A stretch of 64,000 nt of DNA, taken from NCBI GenBank assembly GCA_964019055.1, contig OZ025209.1:5177071-5241070 (forward strand). The letters run 5' to 3'. Below the pieces are notes generated by a model, which was given only the letters and a program-made list of their open reading frames with translations, made no database searches and was not told the origin of the DNA. Both the position numbers and the translations under genes were made by a program. This DNA is from Anthopleura xanthogrammica. Taxonomy: Eukaryota; Cnidaria; Anthozoa; Actiniaria; Actiniidae. Every line of letters begins with the position of its first letter. Within the stretch, counting starts at the first letter, position 1. Below, piece by piece: positions 11,958-25,200 of the stretch.

Positions 11958-14900
11958 ACTGGACGAGCTATACGAGCCTATTTGAGTAGATGACATGAAT
12001 GTTTCGTTAGATTTTCATGAAGTACAAATAGTTCTCGTGCGTTTCGAACCTGTAATCCCTTGGTCATCAAATACCAGATCCATGATACGCTTGAACGTAG
12101 GAGACAACTGATTAAAGCAAGTTCCACGACGTTTAACATTTTTATATTTCATTACCCCCAAGATGATGGAAAATATGTTCGAAAGCTCGGCGAAAAGTAA
12201 AAATGTTTGTTGCTGTTGTTGTTGTTGTTATTGTTGTTGTTGTTGATTTTCGTGCCATACGGCCGTGAGAAATATAATTGAGCAAATGAAAAAGAATAAA
12301 AAACGAAATCAAGTACTGAAATAAATTATCCCGAAAACGCAACAATAAGGAAACGTCTTAGAAACAAACTATAGCTGAAACTAGATAATCTGTTAAGTGA
12401 TACTAGATTAAATTAATATGGATTGAAGTGGAACTAAGTGCATTATTACGAAAGCAATGACGCACTGGAAAAACGAATCCAACTGAAGTGAAGATGAAAT
12501 GAAACTCTCTAGGAATCAGTTCTGGATTAACGACTTATAGGAACAAACTATGATAAAAAAAAATACGACTTATAGTATCTCAGGTATCTAATTTTTATGA
12601 GCTTAACAATTAAACCTAACTGGTATGTCGCAAAATTAAGTACAAATTTCAACATGATTTAAGAGCACGGATCTGAAAAATCGGCGCGCAAAAACATCGA
12701 AAATAGAAGCTGTAACTTTTATACTAGTAGAGGCCAATCCATATGAAAACCTATCTTAGAAAAATAATATTTTCATAAGAATACAGGGTTTTTTTTCTCG
12801 ACAAATTGAAGCTCAAAGAAAAGAAGATTTATCAGATAATCGCAACCAGCGGAACAATAACAGACTAGTTAATACGCGTTGATCTTCAACATACGGCTGA
12901 CAGATTAGTAATCCATGCACGAGGTGCTAATGGTACGGATCTGTTGCCTAGGATTCCTTGATTTTGGAATAGAATATGAATATGATAGCTCGCCAAAACA
13001 CAGCCGTCTGGAACTATATATTTAAGGAGATGTATTTAGGGAGATGTATTTAATGAACGGTCTTATGTGCCTTCTGGCCTGTTGAAAAGCGCCTGAAGAC
13101 TAGTAATGATGATGATGATGGCGACGATGACGACTATGATTCACGTCACATTTCATTACAGCCCAGTCCCCTAGGTCATCATTTTACTTGGCCGAAATTA
13201 AGTCAAAGAAACGCCGATTTTTTCATGTTTGACCCCTTGAAAAAAATCATAGTAAAAAGTGTATGTTTTTAAAATAGAATGGCTTATATTTTTATATGAA
13301 AATGTTAAAAACAATAAGATATACCTGACTGGTTCCAAATGCTTGTGGTTCTGACCGCACGGCGCAGGTTCAGTTGCATTTTTTTTACTTGGCATGCGTT
13401 GCCGGATTTGGTCGTAAAACATTTTTCAGCTCTGACATCTTCTCTTTGCTTTAACTGAGGTTTAATTTCCTGCACTGAATCCACAGAACTTACAGACAAT
13501 TGCTACTCACGTACTGCTCATCTTTCGCTCAAATGATATACACGCCCCCCTTGCCGCGTGCGTGCGTACGGACGTTTGCCAACCCCCTCCCCCGAAACTC
13601 TTCTAGAAGAAAATCAAGGAGTAGGCTTCGCTAGTCTAGCTTTTTGACATTGCCTGTTCATGATTTTCTAACATGAAGGTGGAGATGTGGAAGGCAAGGG
13701 AGGGGAATTGTCAGAAAACATCTGTTTCTTGGGCAGACACGTCTCGCCAACGGATCTTCAGTCGCCGGTGCTAGAAGACGCATGTTGGTGTTGCAATTGT
13801 GCTTTTTATGGAAGACTTTGATGGACGTTTAAATAAACTAACGGGGTCTATTTAAGGAAGATTCTGAAAGAAAAGACTGATCGCGCTTTATAGACTTGCG
13901 ACTTGCGAGAGACCGACAAATGGAATCAGTCCAATCGCACTTTTTCATTAAAAAGATCCCCACAAAAATACGACCAAATCTACGTGCACAGTACAAGTGG
14001 TGCATAATGCTGGCAAAGCTTTCTATTCATGCATGGCGTAAAGCGCAACAACTACGCAGCAAATAAACCTGCAATTTTAAGCTTAAATCTATTGCTTTAA
14101 GTGGAGAAAAGGGTAACTAAAGCGGCTAGAAATGATAAAGATCTTACAGCACTTAGTCAGTTAAATAAAAAGAGGGTATGTTCGAAAACGTATTTCAAGG
14201 TCGGTATTCTATAGTCATAGTGACGCGCGCGTTAATCCAGCGCAAAAAATGCAAGTTACCCTCAATTGTGAAACAGAAGCATGACTGGAATACTAGCCAC
14301 TAATCATCATCGAGAAATGGAAGTCATTCCAAATAATGAGGAATTTTCAAGCTGTTTCATTATCCTTTAATTTTACTAAGACTTCATTTCCCAATTATGT
14401 TCTTATTGATAACGAACAGATATTCTGTTGTTCACTATTCGGGAGTATATTATGTTTTGTTTCTAATTATATATTGTTACATTTTCAGTAAGAAATAGAA
14501 GATTTCCGTTCAAAAATACAACATCAAGTGCGCTATTTCTGTCCATATTTTTTACTCTACTTTCGGACGTGACTCGAGCTCCCTAGCAACGCGTTTTTTC
14601 CGCCACTTTTATTCTCGCTCGGTTCTCCCGCGCGAAAAGGGAAGTTAGAATGACGTCAAGAGCATAGTTAATGCTCTAGACAACATTTATTTGCGTTGTC
14701 TTAGGAAAACATTAGTAAACTGTACAAATAAACACGATAAATATAGAATATTTATCTGTCCTTCTAGGTGCTATTACGAGTGCTATTATTACGAAAGAAG
14801 GTATTAAGGATTAGTGGGGTCACTTCAGTTTATAACCATTTAAAGCTAAAATGATTCCGATGAACGACTAAGCGAATTCATAAAAACACTCTCTTGGCTG

Positions 14901-14995
14901 CTTATAGCCCACTTAGCTTATTTCCCTTGGTGCTATTGACACGTGAATAGGCAATAATTACTTGGGTCTACATCAAAGTGATCCAAATGACATTG

Positions 14996-15008
14996 GTAGC
15001 CTAGCAAC
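14996..15008 (+). promoter_or_regulatory. X-box (RFX-type) motif upstream of ATG 15201
   Basis: GTAGCC-T-AGCAAC fits the RFX half-site consensus GTNRCC, 0-3 bases, RGYAAC exactly. It lies about 190 bases before the start codon of the next gene. A related CCTAGCAAC is near 14583 and a TGACGTCA CRE at 14651-14658. Confidence 0.35.
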
Positions 15009-15200
15009 TGATATAAACAACCACAAACACTAAGGTCAAAGGCGGACTGTGCAGGAAACGGGGGAACACATGACACTAAATCCCTCGGTCGCTGATCCTC
15101 GAACACTTAAGACTCCGACTCCGAGTCCTCCGAAGCGAATTTGACTGAATCAAAACGATCACACGAGTATTCTGTAACGTATCATTGGTAGTCATAGACC

Positions 15201-18200
15201 ATGGGATGCACTGCAAGTAGTCAATCTAGAACAACAGCTCAGTCCCCAGCAATACAAACCGCAAACGCTGCCAATGTTTCTCCAAAGAATGATCCGACTC
15301 CTGCTGATGTGAATCCTAAACAAGAGAATCAAGTCCAGCCATTGGCGGCCAGTAGTGCGCCCGAACAGCCTGCTAAACCAGGTACAATATATAATATAAC
15401 TTATATGAGAAATATCTATGTAATTATTTATCACCAGCCACGGAGATCTAGTTTTGAGAATAGAGTTTGAGAATTTAGCGAGGGCTTCTCTCGCTCTACG
15501 GCATTTCTCAGTCATTAACGTATCAACTTTCGTTGTTTTTGTGCCCCAGTTCACGGATAATTCATCATCACTACTTGGATTACGATTTAGAGGATTTGTA
15601 CAAAACAACACTCAACTGACACAACTATCAATGCCTTGTTCTTTTGCTTTTAACCTACAGCGGTGAAGTTCAACGCTCTGTGTTGTTGCCTAAGTCATAT
15701 TTTTTTTGGCCTATTTATATTAGCTTTATCTTCGAAGCCGGTAATTCGATTTCTTTCAGAGATGACAGAGTTGGATTTTTAACCCAAACGTCGATGAAGA
15801 TTACTTACGAGTAATCTAGAGTTGTGGGAGGTGTATAATTATGAATTAAAATCTAGCTTTTTAATTTGCCGCTAAATTCTAAATTGATGTTTCTTTTGTC
15901 GTGTTGGATCTCAATTCCCAAGTGTCCTTTTAGCTGAGATTTGTGCGACGATGTCGAAAAAGTTAGAGAAATTGAAACAGCTATGCTTCTTAGGAGGCAG
16001 TTTTACACTTCGAGTTGTTCGTTGTTACAGCTCGTAAAATGTAGCATTCTTCAGTAATCAAAATTATTTACACTTTAACCAAGAGTTAAAATACAAGGCA
16101 CTAATCCTAATTCAATGCTTTATGCTAAAAAATGTAAATATAAAAAATTAATATGAAACTGCCGGTACCAGTTACGCGCGCGAGACAAACTCAACTGGAA
16201 AAAATATATATCACCATGAATAATCAGAATACAAGCAAAAATGTGTCTTCAAGCCTTTTCTTAAATCAATAGAACATTTAAAATTTATTCAAGTTTCATT
16301 TTAATGTGATAACCGTCAAATAAAAGTCCTTGTGCTAATGTGTCAGAAAGTGTTGTTGCTATGGGAGAGATCCGATCTAACTTTGACGATATTCATTAGA
16401 GTCAATGCAATTTATCTTATCTAAATCTTATCCATATCTAAACGTTTTCTTGCATTTTGCTAATATTTTTTTGGCATTTTACTTTTTCATAGCTTCTTGA
16501 ATCGTTTTTGACAGTTCCCGGGAAATGTTTACATACCAAAGAACCAACGAAACTTGTTTATTAGTTTAGGTAATGAAAGAAAGGTCTTTGAACTTTGCGT
16601 AATTTCGGAAATTCACCGCCGATAAAAAATATCTTATTATTTGTGTCCAAGTCTTGTTTGCTTGGAGCAGATTGTTTATTTATTGGTTTATCTGTTTATC
16701 GCTTTTGTTTTTTGTCTTTTTCATTTGTTGGTTTGCTCGTTTGGTTCTCTTTCGTTAATTTTTTTTTTTTTTGGTTGGTTTGTTTTTCTGTCCTTCTGTT
16801 TTCAGTTTGTTTCGACTCGGTTGTTTAGATTTTTTCCTTTCTTTTCTTTCTTTAATTTCTTTGACGTCTTTACTTTTATTTCAGATACTAAGTTTCCTTA
16901 GTTGTTATTTTGTTTTACGGTTTTTTCTTAATTTGTCATCGTGCGTCCAATCGTTATGAAATTCTACTAAAGGAGAAACAACTATAAGCGGAAGAACTGA
17001 AAGATCAAAGTAAAGTTTTTAAAGGATAGGATAAATGAATGAACAAATAAACCAATGGTGATGAATGAGATAAGTAGTGAATAGGAGGCTAATGAACGAA
17101 GAAAAGGACAGAAATTTATCTTGACCAAATAATGTAAACGAGTGTGTTGAATGCCTGAATAACACTCCATCAATGATCAAAAGTGAGTGAATGAAACTGA
17201 CTCGGTGGCTGACTGACCAAGTGGATGGATGGATGAATGAATGAGTGAATGAATGAGTGAATGAATGAGTGAATGAATGAATAACGTATGTACGTACAAT
17301 GAATAACAGAAAAAGGAATAAAACTGACTCAGTGGCTGACTGACCAAGTGGATGAATGAGTGAATGAATGAATGAATGAATAACGTATGTACGTACAATG
17401 AATAACAGAAAGAGGAATATATAAACTGACTCAGTGGCTGACTTACCAAGTGGATGGATAACGAATAAAGAACAAAGAATAAAAATAAAAATAGGAGAAA
17501 GAGGAGTAGATGACTAACTGACCTAGTAAATGAATGAAACACTGAATGAAGTATGCCTGAAAGAGAAAAAGAACTCAGAAATATAATGAGCTCATCAGTG
17601 ACTGACTGACTAAAACAAATATAAGAAAAAACAAATGAATACTTCGATTAATGAACGAACCTGAATAATTAAAAACAGATAGATAAAAAAATACTTAATT
17701 AAGACGAATGAACGAAAAGTAAATTAGAGAAAATTATTTACAATGATTACCGCCAAAAAACAACAAAAACTGAAATAAACGCCAAACCTGGATTGTAACA
17801 TATACCTAACATTTTCAAAGTGATCGACATTTTTACTAAAACCAATCGAAAAGTTAGTCTAAATTTGAAAACACTTCAAATAAAAATATCCGCATTTTCT
17901 TCTAACAGCGCCAAATCCAACTCTTTTGTCTTCTATTCCAAATATCCTGTCATTTCAAGAGTTTAAAACCAATACACTGACGAACAGAGATAAAAAAAAA
18001 CTTGCTGTTTTGAACTATTTTGATCTATTTTAGGGCTTTTTCTTTGACTTCTTCATCTCAAATTTCCGTTTCTTAACAACCTTCAATTGGTGATCGATTG
18101 TTCTTTCTTTAGCGAAAAAACAAGTTGAAGGTTTTCAATTCGCGAGTCGTTCTCATAGTAAAATAAACAGAGGTGACATTCTTGGTTATCTTTGGCACAT

Positions 18201-19845
18201 GAGTAAGATTTGTTTGTTTTTTAGACGGTTGTATTTTTGGTCCGTCGAAAATGCACTTAGGAAAAATCCACAAAAATAAATGAAAGCGCGGAGAGAATCT
18301 GTGTATGTTACGGGACCATGGCGACGAGCAAAATTAACTATTGATTTCAAACTCATTTTAAGTTTTTCTCTTTGTTTCATCTCTAGCTTCTGCTGTTTGG
18401 TTTTTATTTTTATTTCAGCATTATTTTCGCGACGGTTTCACAATATAAGAAAATTTAGGAAAAAGTTTTTCACTTTGACTGTACCGCTGTTTTCACTTTT
18501 TCTCGAGTGAAAAAAAAAGAAATTATTTTTTCATTAAATCTTGACTGGAACAATCCTATATAATCAATAATTAACTAATCATTTGGGAAATGACCTTCAG
18601 TAGACAGGTGTTATCAGTTTTATGGGATGTTCGGCTAACGAGTCAAAAAATGCGTTCGTTCGTTAACACACTTGATTCCGATTCCGATTCCAAAACATGG
18701 CTGCCAAACGAGCGGAATTGGAAAGACAGTATGCTAAAAAATGAAAACTTTTCTTGTGACTTTCTTCTGGATATGTGAAAAGTTGATACGGCTTTTTGAT
18801 ATTTTCTCAACCCGCATTCACTTCGAAGATTAAGAAATTCCAGATCTAAAGCAAAAATTTTATAAGAAAAACTGGTGATACGGATCGACGTTTCGACGAC
18901 GTCTGGTCATCATTTTCGAGTAAAGTGAAGTGAAAAGAGTTGCAGGGCACAAAGTCAAGGCGGGGGGGGGGGGGGGGTGCAACCCTCAGAATCAAAGAAA
19001 GAAAACATTTGGATAAGGATTTCGCGTCCACTACGTTTATGATATTATTTTATTGCCAAGATTTCGGGCACTCCTTATCCAAATGCATCCTACGTACAAG
19101 ATGCACTTGAAAGAAAACATTATTTCGTATTGGGTATCTTCAAAATAGGGGGACAAAGTTGCTCTAAAGGCGGGGGGGGGGGGGTGCGCACCCCCTGTAC
19201 CCCTCCCTGGATCCGCCCCTGTTAACATATGACAATAATAGAGTTCAGTGTAAAAAAGGAAAAACGTATTTTTTTTCACTCTTAGTTGCATTTCTTTTGA
19301 CAGCAGAGCAGCCTTCATCAAGTGTCGATGCCGTAGATGGAGGTTCAAAAAGCACAGAACCTGAATCAAGAGAAGAACCATTGGGTGAAGAGTCGAAAGA
19401 AGTTCACCAGGAACCAATCAAAGAGGAAGCCGAACCTGCTAAAGAAGAAGAAAAACCAGAAGAAAGTCTAGCAGCTGTGGAAAATGCTGAAGGAACATCA
19501 AGTGTGCCTACGACTGAAACTGCGGTACCAGAACCTCCTAAGGAAGAAGAAAAACCCTCAGAGGAACCCACACAACCAGAAACTGAAACTGCTGCAGTTG
19601 ATAGTCCAAAACCAGCTGAAGAAACTACACCAACAGAAGAGAAAAAAACAGAAGCCGCAGAAAACGAGGCAAAACCAGAGGAAGCAGAGGTGAAACAAGA
19701 AGACAAACCAGAAGAGGTTAAAAATGAGGATAAACCACAAGAGGAAAAACCAGAAGCATCGAGTGAAGAGAAGCAAGATGGAGAAAAACCTTCAGAAGGA
19801 ACTGAGCAAGAAACGAAACCAGAAAATGAAACGACAGAAAGCTAA
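15201..19845 (+). CDS. Acidic, disordered, probably N-myristoylated protein
   Basis: Two coding exons, 15201-15381 and 19304-19845, join in phase 1 to give about 240 residues. The protein begins MGCTASSQS: Gly2 with a small polar residue at position 6 fits N-myristoylation, and Cys3 could be palmitoylated, so attachment to the inner face of the plasma membrane is likely. The rest is a low-complexity Glu/Lys/Pro/Thr/Ala sequence with repeated EEKPE-type motifs and no folded domain. In composition and N-terminal lipid signal it resembles GAP43/BASP1/MARCKS-type proteins, but I see no alignable homology and do not assign a name. The acceptor is a tandem CAGCAG, so isoforms with or without one Ala are possible. 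A candidate AATAAA lies at 20468-20473. The 3.9 kb intron contains tandem and inverted repeats. Confidence 0.7.
17190..17470. repeat. Tandem repeats (TGAA-type and longer unit) in intron
   Basis: Runs of GAATGAATGAGTGAAT alternate with three copies of a longer block that contains GTGGCTGACTGACCAAGTGG and ACGTATGTACGTACAATGAA. The long antisense open frame here is a by-product of the repeat. Confidence 0.8.
18955..19222. repeat. Repeat with poly-G runs and hAT-like end
   Basis: It contains two G runs of about 10-16 bases and ends in CTGGATCCGCCCCTG, whose inverse CAGGGGCGGATCCAG is a typical hAT-MITE terminus. The reverse reading continues through a block that includes GAAAACATTATTTCGTATTG. 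The opposite terminus is not clear, so it may be truncated. Confidence 0.45.
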
Positions 19846-22136
19846 GAGCATAACGCTGAAACTGATTTTACTGTAGATATCATGAAATGTTTTTCACTTC
19901 ATATTTTATTTCAAACCCGCGCAGCTTTATAGTCAGTTAGGAATTAGCGCGCATTCTTGAACATGCTTTTTCTTGGTCGGTTAATAACACCATCTTTGAA
20001 CAAATTGATCGACTACTTTTTTGCAAATTCACGAAACTTCCTTCAGTTTTAGGTTGTAAATATTTAAAACGTGCACCAGAAAATTGACTAACAAAGTTGG
20101 TGGAAGAAAGGGATGAGAGGAAAAAGGGAGAGAATAGTGGGAAAAGGAAATCCGGAAGCTCACTTCTCTCGTATACAGTCCGCCATTTTCTAGAAGCCAC
20201 TAAAGTGTTATCAATACCAGCGAGAAGCCAATCAAGTGCTTCATTCAGACTAACCTTCCAATGAGAAGCCAATTTAGTGTTTCAACTATTAAGTTACTCA
20301 CTCTTGCGAAAATCATTATGAAATGTCTATAGTTTTATATATTTGTCGTTGTTTGTACAGAAAAAAAACCCTCAAGAAATGATGATTATCAAATTAATTT
20401 AAATCTAAAATTATGCAATGGTACATGAAAAAAAATTGAATTCATAAATTCTTGGAATATAATTGCAAATAAAGTTCAAAAACAGATAGAATATTGTATA
20501 TTCTCTACTCACATGTTATGGGAACTACAGCAATAGTTCCCTGCACCATCCTGAACGGTAGCCATGTCTTTACATCAAAGCAAGACAAGAGGTGACCTTG
20601 CAATGATAGAGAACTTTTTAATATCTTGGACAATAATTCACGTGTCTATCATTGCAAGGTCACCTCATGTCTCGCCTTCGTTGCAAAAGCATGGAGACCT
20701 TTCAAGGTGGCGCACGGAACTATGAAGAGGACAATTAATCAACCACTTTTCTCTCACTTATGTTCCCTATCTATATATCTTATCTTTTCCCTTCGTTTGA
20801 ATAACAATCCTAAAAAAATATTTTTTTCATTTCTGATGACGTCAGTAAATCTTTCTTTTCATTCTGGTGCCATATTAGTGTAGTTATGTTAAAAGGCACA
20901 GGACACTAGAGTATACAACTGTGTCAATCTACATAGCTTAGCATACAATCGTGTTATAATCTACTTAGCTTCTCTCCTTTTGGTGTTAAATATTCTTGAA
21001 CCTACACAAAATCAATGACAGAAAAAAGGGACTGGCATCAGAAAAAATGTTGGTTGATTGGTCAATTTTGTTGATTTTGTTTCTTTGTTTGTTTTTGTTT
21101 TGTTAGTTTCTTTATTCATCTTATTTTACTTTGTTTTTCTTTGTTAGTTTGTTTTTTCAACTTATTTCATTTTCGTTTTTATTTCAAGTTTTTTGTTTTG
21201 TTTGGTTTTGTTTTATCTTAATGGAAATGTCTATTTTAAATAAGTAAATAAATGAAAGAAAATAAATGAGAATTAACAGTGGATTCCACAGAGTGGTTCT
21301 TCTTCCACTGGATTTCAATTGGAATTTAGAATTAAAATTTTTTGGGGAGAAATATCACAGAGATCTAAATATTTTCAGTCTAGTAACATATCGTTCCATT
21401 TTTGGAAAGATAAAACTACCAGTCAAAAACACTCTTATTACAGGACAAAAAAACAACAGTATAAAAACATTTCCTCATTGTATTTTTCTTGCTTGGAGAT
21501 ATCAACTATATAATAATTTATATATAATGTCTCTAACTAAGCATAAGTTCATGGTAATGATTGAAGTTCCCATGACCCCTCAACCCTACCACCACCCTTT
21601 ATAGCTTGGAAATAATTGGTTAGTATAATTAAAATTTGTTTCCTCTTGATTTTGTGACCACCCCCCTCCCTAGAGGGTAGTAACGAATGGGGTTTTTGAT
21701 CATGGAAATTTTCTAATCAAAAAGACTTCACTAATTGGAGTTCACAAATAGATCCCTTGCAGCACTGCATAAATGGACGGATACACCACTATAAAAAAAA
21801 AAACGATTCAAAAGAATGCCAGCCAAGATTTGCCTTTTTTGGGCTGGGAAAATGGGATTTCATGCACTGGGACTAGATTTAGCCATTACTGGGATTGGGA
21901 TTTTGCAAAATCTCTAACTCTAACTCTGTAAATCGGACTGAGATTTGGCATGACTGGGACTGGGATTTTGCAAAATTTTGGGCTGGTAAATGGGATTAGG
22001 ACCCCCCTCCCTTCAGGACCCTCATCATAGAGTGTCGGCACGAAAAATCATTTGGGGCGCCATAAAAACCATTATATCTGTTGTCTTTTTATAATATTAA
22101 TAATAAAAAAAATGATGTAAAGAATAGGATCAAATC
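19846..22136. other. Intergenic region between acidic-protein gene and RidA
   Basis: This is the shared 3' side of two converging genes. No coding exon was recognised. It holds one clear hairpin repeat (20575-20705), T/G-rich simple sequence near 21060-21220 and short direct repeats of TGGGATT type near 21840-21990. Confidence 0.55.
20558..20705. repeat. Hairpin-forming inverted repeat
   Basis: The left arm has GAGGTGACCTTGCAATGATAG and the right arm its inverse CTATCATTGCAAGGTCACCTC, flanked by less perfect outer arms (GTCTTTACATC...; ...CGTTGCAAAAGC). The loop is about 40 bases. Confidence 0.65.
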
Positions 22137-22142
22137 TTTATT
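22137..22142 (-). terminator. Poly(A) signal of RidA gene
   Basis: On the minus strand this reads AATAAA, about 75 bases downstream of the RidA stop codon, a normal distance for a short 3' untranslated region. Confidence 0.55.
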
Positions 22143-22217
22143 GGTATCTTAGTGTTGTTTAAAAGTTTAAGGTAAAATACAGCTATGCATTTTCAAAAAA
22201 CCCGGAAAATGGATCTG

Positions 22218-25200
22218 TTATTCATCCTTTACCTCTCCAACTATGGCAATCGCTTCAATTTCTACTTTTCCACCCTAGAAAAACAAGAAAACAGAAATTT
22301 TAATGCAATTCTCAATATTCTGTGAACTGGGTAGTTGTGAGTTTCCTGTTGGAGTTTGGTTATTCACCTCTGCCAGTCAAAACAGAGCCCTGAAAAGAAT
22401 TTGACAGCCTAGTCTGTGTGAAGTGTGAATGTAAACCCTTTGACTCCTGGAGGTTTTTGAAGCTGAAATTTTTCATTTAAGGTGCGTTTTTTACGGGAGG
22501 TTTCGGGTGTTGTAGGAGTCAAAGGGTTAACCATGCTTTACCAAGGCTATTGACAGCCATACTTTATCATTACATTCGGACTACCAATAGGTTTTTTGCA
22601 TGATGGCGTCATTTTACTATCACTACCAAGATGCTTCACAAATTTTCTTTCTTATTCGAATTTGTATTTCCTCATGAGAATAGTAAGACAATTGGTGCTC
22701 ATTAACTGAACAAAAGAAAGTGTGCAAGGGATTCTGGTATTGGTAGTAAATGATGCCATAATGCAAATGGCCTATTCTGGGTGAGATCAGGATCATTAGG
22801 AATTTCACCCTCTCAGCCCTGACACGCACCTTTGGAAGATTTGCAACTTGGTAAGCAGCCCTTGCTGGTTGTTTCTCAGTGAAGACTAAAAGCACAAAGC
22901 ATGAAAATTTAATCCATGTAATCAGTCAGTAACATTCGCAGGACAATGGAAAGGGGTCTAGGATGGTTTTTCAATCAGTTATCGACGTTAGATTTTTTCC
23001 TTTGCTTTGCTCATGACTCTGTAAGTGAAATGAGGTCAAGTTGGAGCAAGTCTGGGGTTGAGAGTGTCATAATGCATCCAGCAGCTGAAAAGTTTGATGC
23101 TTGAACTAAGCTAAATATACAACAAATTTCAAAGAATTTGATATAAAGGTACTCACAAGTTTTGTAGACTTCATTGACAGCTTGAAAATCATTGATGTCA
23201 CTCAGCAAGACAGTAGCTTTAACAACTGAAAAAATACAAATTTTTGAATTTTTCCCATGTCTCAGCTTTTAAATTCAAATTTGACCTTCAGGGTTTGACC
23301 AACAATAAAGCTTGTCTCTTTTGTGTAAACCAAGTAAAGCATATTAAACTATTTCTTCAAGCGTAAGGCATGAAGATCTGCCAGTGAACAAGTTGGTCTT
23401 GTGGGAGCCTAAACATGGGCAGGCTTTGCAAGGGGGCAGTCATTAATGTTCATTGATGTCCTGGCAAGGGACATGGTCCTGGTCTCCACTTTAGAAATAA
23501 GATCATGTAAGTTGGACAGTAGCATATGGAGCACAATGATTGCTGGAGGAGACTCAAATGGATTGATGAAACTATTTCTTTAGAGTTGGATGACAACAAA
23601 AATTGTTAATCAAGTACTCATTTTATAACATAGGAAAAGATTTTTACAGTTTTCACATGTAAAAGTTTATAAAACATGACATACTTATTTTATTAACCAT
23701 ACCTTTATTATAAGCAGAGCCACCAGCTTCGAGGATGTGTCCCATGTTGGTTAGAGCCTACATATTAAGAATACAAATAAAATAAAAGTTTTAATCTACA
23801 TTCCTTTCTCCATGCATCGGCATCCTTTGGATAATTTACTTCCCCATAATTATCCAAAGGACGCCAACGCATGGAGAAAGGAATTTAGATTAAAACTTTG
23901 ATGTTTACAATATTTTTTAGACTGTCACATGATTAAAAAACCATCCCTGCAATCTTCAAATTTCAATGGTGTAATTGAAATTCTACCTTTTTGATAGTAA
24001 TGGGACCAGAATACAGCAAATGTTTAGAGAAAAGGTGCTACAGCCACTCAAAAAGTAGGGTCATGAAAGATGCTTTTGTAGAAATGGTAAGTTTAGTACA
24101 TGGCCAAGAATGATGAGAGAGGGTCAGTTATAAATTTCTTTCTCTAAAGAGGGAGGTAGAAGAGTAGAAGAGGGGGCTTAATACAGTATAAATATTTTAT
24201 GGTACCCTCCTTAGTACTAAGTGTAGTGGGTATGCACCTTGAAAATGGATATTGGGGTGGGGGGGGGGGGAGTATTTTCTTGAAATCCACAATACTATCT
24301 TGATACCCTCCCTACCCCTGTTTAAAAGGGGTCTTTGCAATAAGCCAGTTCACAGTTTAAGAATCGTTTCCAGTGCACATGTGATTTTATCCCGAATTTC
24401 TCACCTTCTTTTGTTTAAACCTTCTTTTGTTTTTAATTAAACAAAAGGTGAGAAATTCGGGATAAAATCACATGCGCACTGATAACTATTTTTAAACTGT
24501 GAATTGGCTTATTGGGTAAACAAAATATTTGAATCATGGAGTCTTTTTCAAAATAGTATACCAGTACCTATTTAATATTATTGTAGCATCAAAGACTGTC
24601 TTAGTACCATACCTGTTTTGCTTGGCCAGCAGCATCATCACACACCAGCTCCTTAGTCTATAATGCACAAAAAATATGATATTCATAAGTATCAACAAGT
24701 GTCATCTTGGTCAACTGCTGTTAATCATTGGCATTGGAAATAACATTGGTTTCTTGAGAGGTTTATAAATATATAATATTTATAAATATATTTTTCAACT
24801 CCTTAATCATTACCTGTGGGTCCATTCCAAGCTGGCCTGAGATGTACATTGTTTTGTCTGTAATAACTGCTTGGCTGTAAGGAAATGACAGATGTCAAAA
24901 TATTTGCTTAGTAATAATACTAAGAGCAGATTTCATATGAGCGTGAAAAGTCACAGCACACAGCAGTTATGGAGTGATATGGACACTGCACGGAATTTTG
25001 AATGTTTTCATACACTGCATGGCACTGACACAGTCATGACAAAGTGTGTTCTGTGATGTAAGTTTATCATAGTCATGCAAAAACTGCTCTATTTTGGGAA
25101 ATAGTATAGGGTATATGTCCATATAGACAAGACCCTGCCTAGTATCCTTAGAAATCCCAGTCTTCCTTCATGACTTCCTACTAACAATCCAAGGATCATA

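Larger units (their letters stand above)
9995..15200. other. Intergenic region, Sp promoter side to acidic-protein gene
   Basis: The left few hundred bases should contain the 5' untranslated region and promoter of the Sp gene, which reads leftward. No protein-coding exon can be defended in the rest. It holds trinucleotide runs, two inverted-repeat elements, and near the right end CRE- and X-box-like motifs that probably belong to the gene starting at 15201. Confidence 0.5.

Noticed and set aside
13198..13499. Possible minus-strand first exon ending CCAGTCAG|GTATAT
   Set aside because: The frame has no recognisable protein and no exon to join before the Sp gene; insufficient support.
15192..15611. 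139-codon minus-strand frame
   Set aside because: Antisense to the first exon of the acidic-protein gene; no family features.
19404..19776. Ser-rich and Phe/Trp-rich antisense frames
   Set aside because: Shadows of the Glu/Lys/Pro-rich exon on the other strand.
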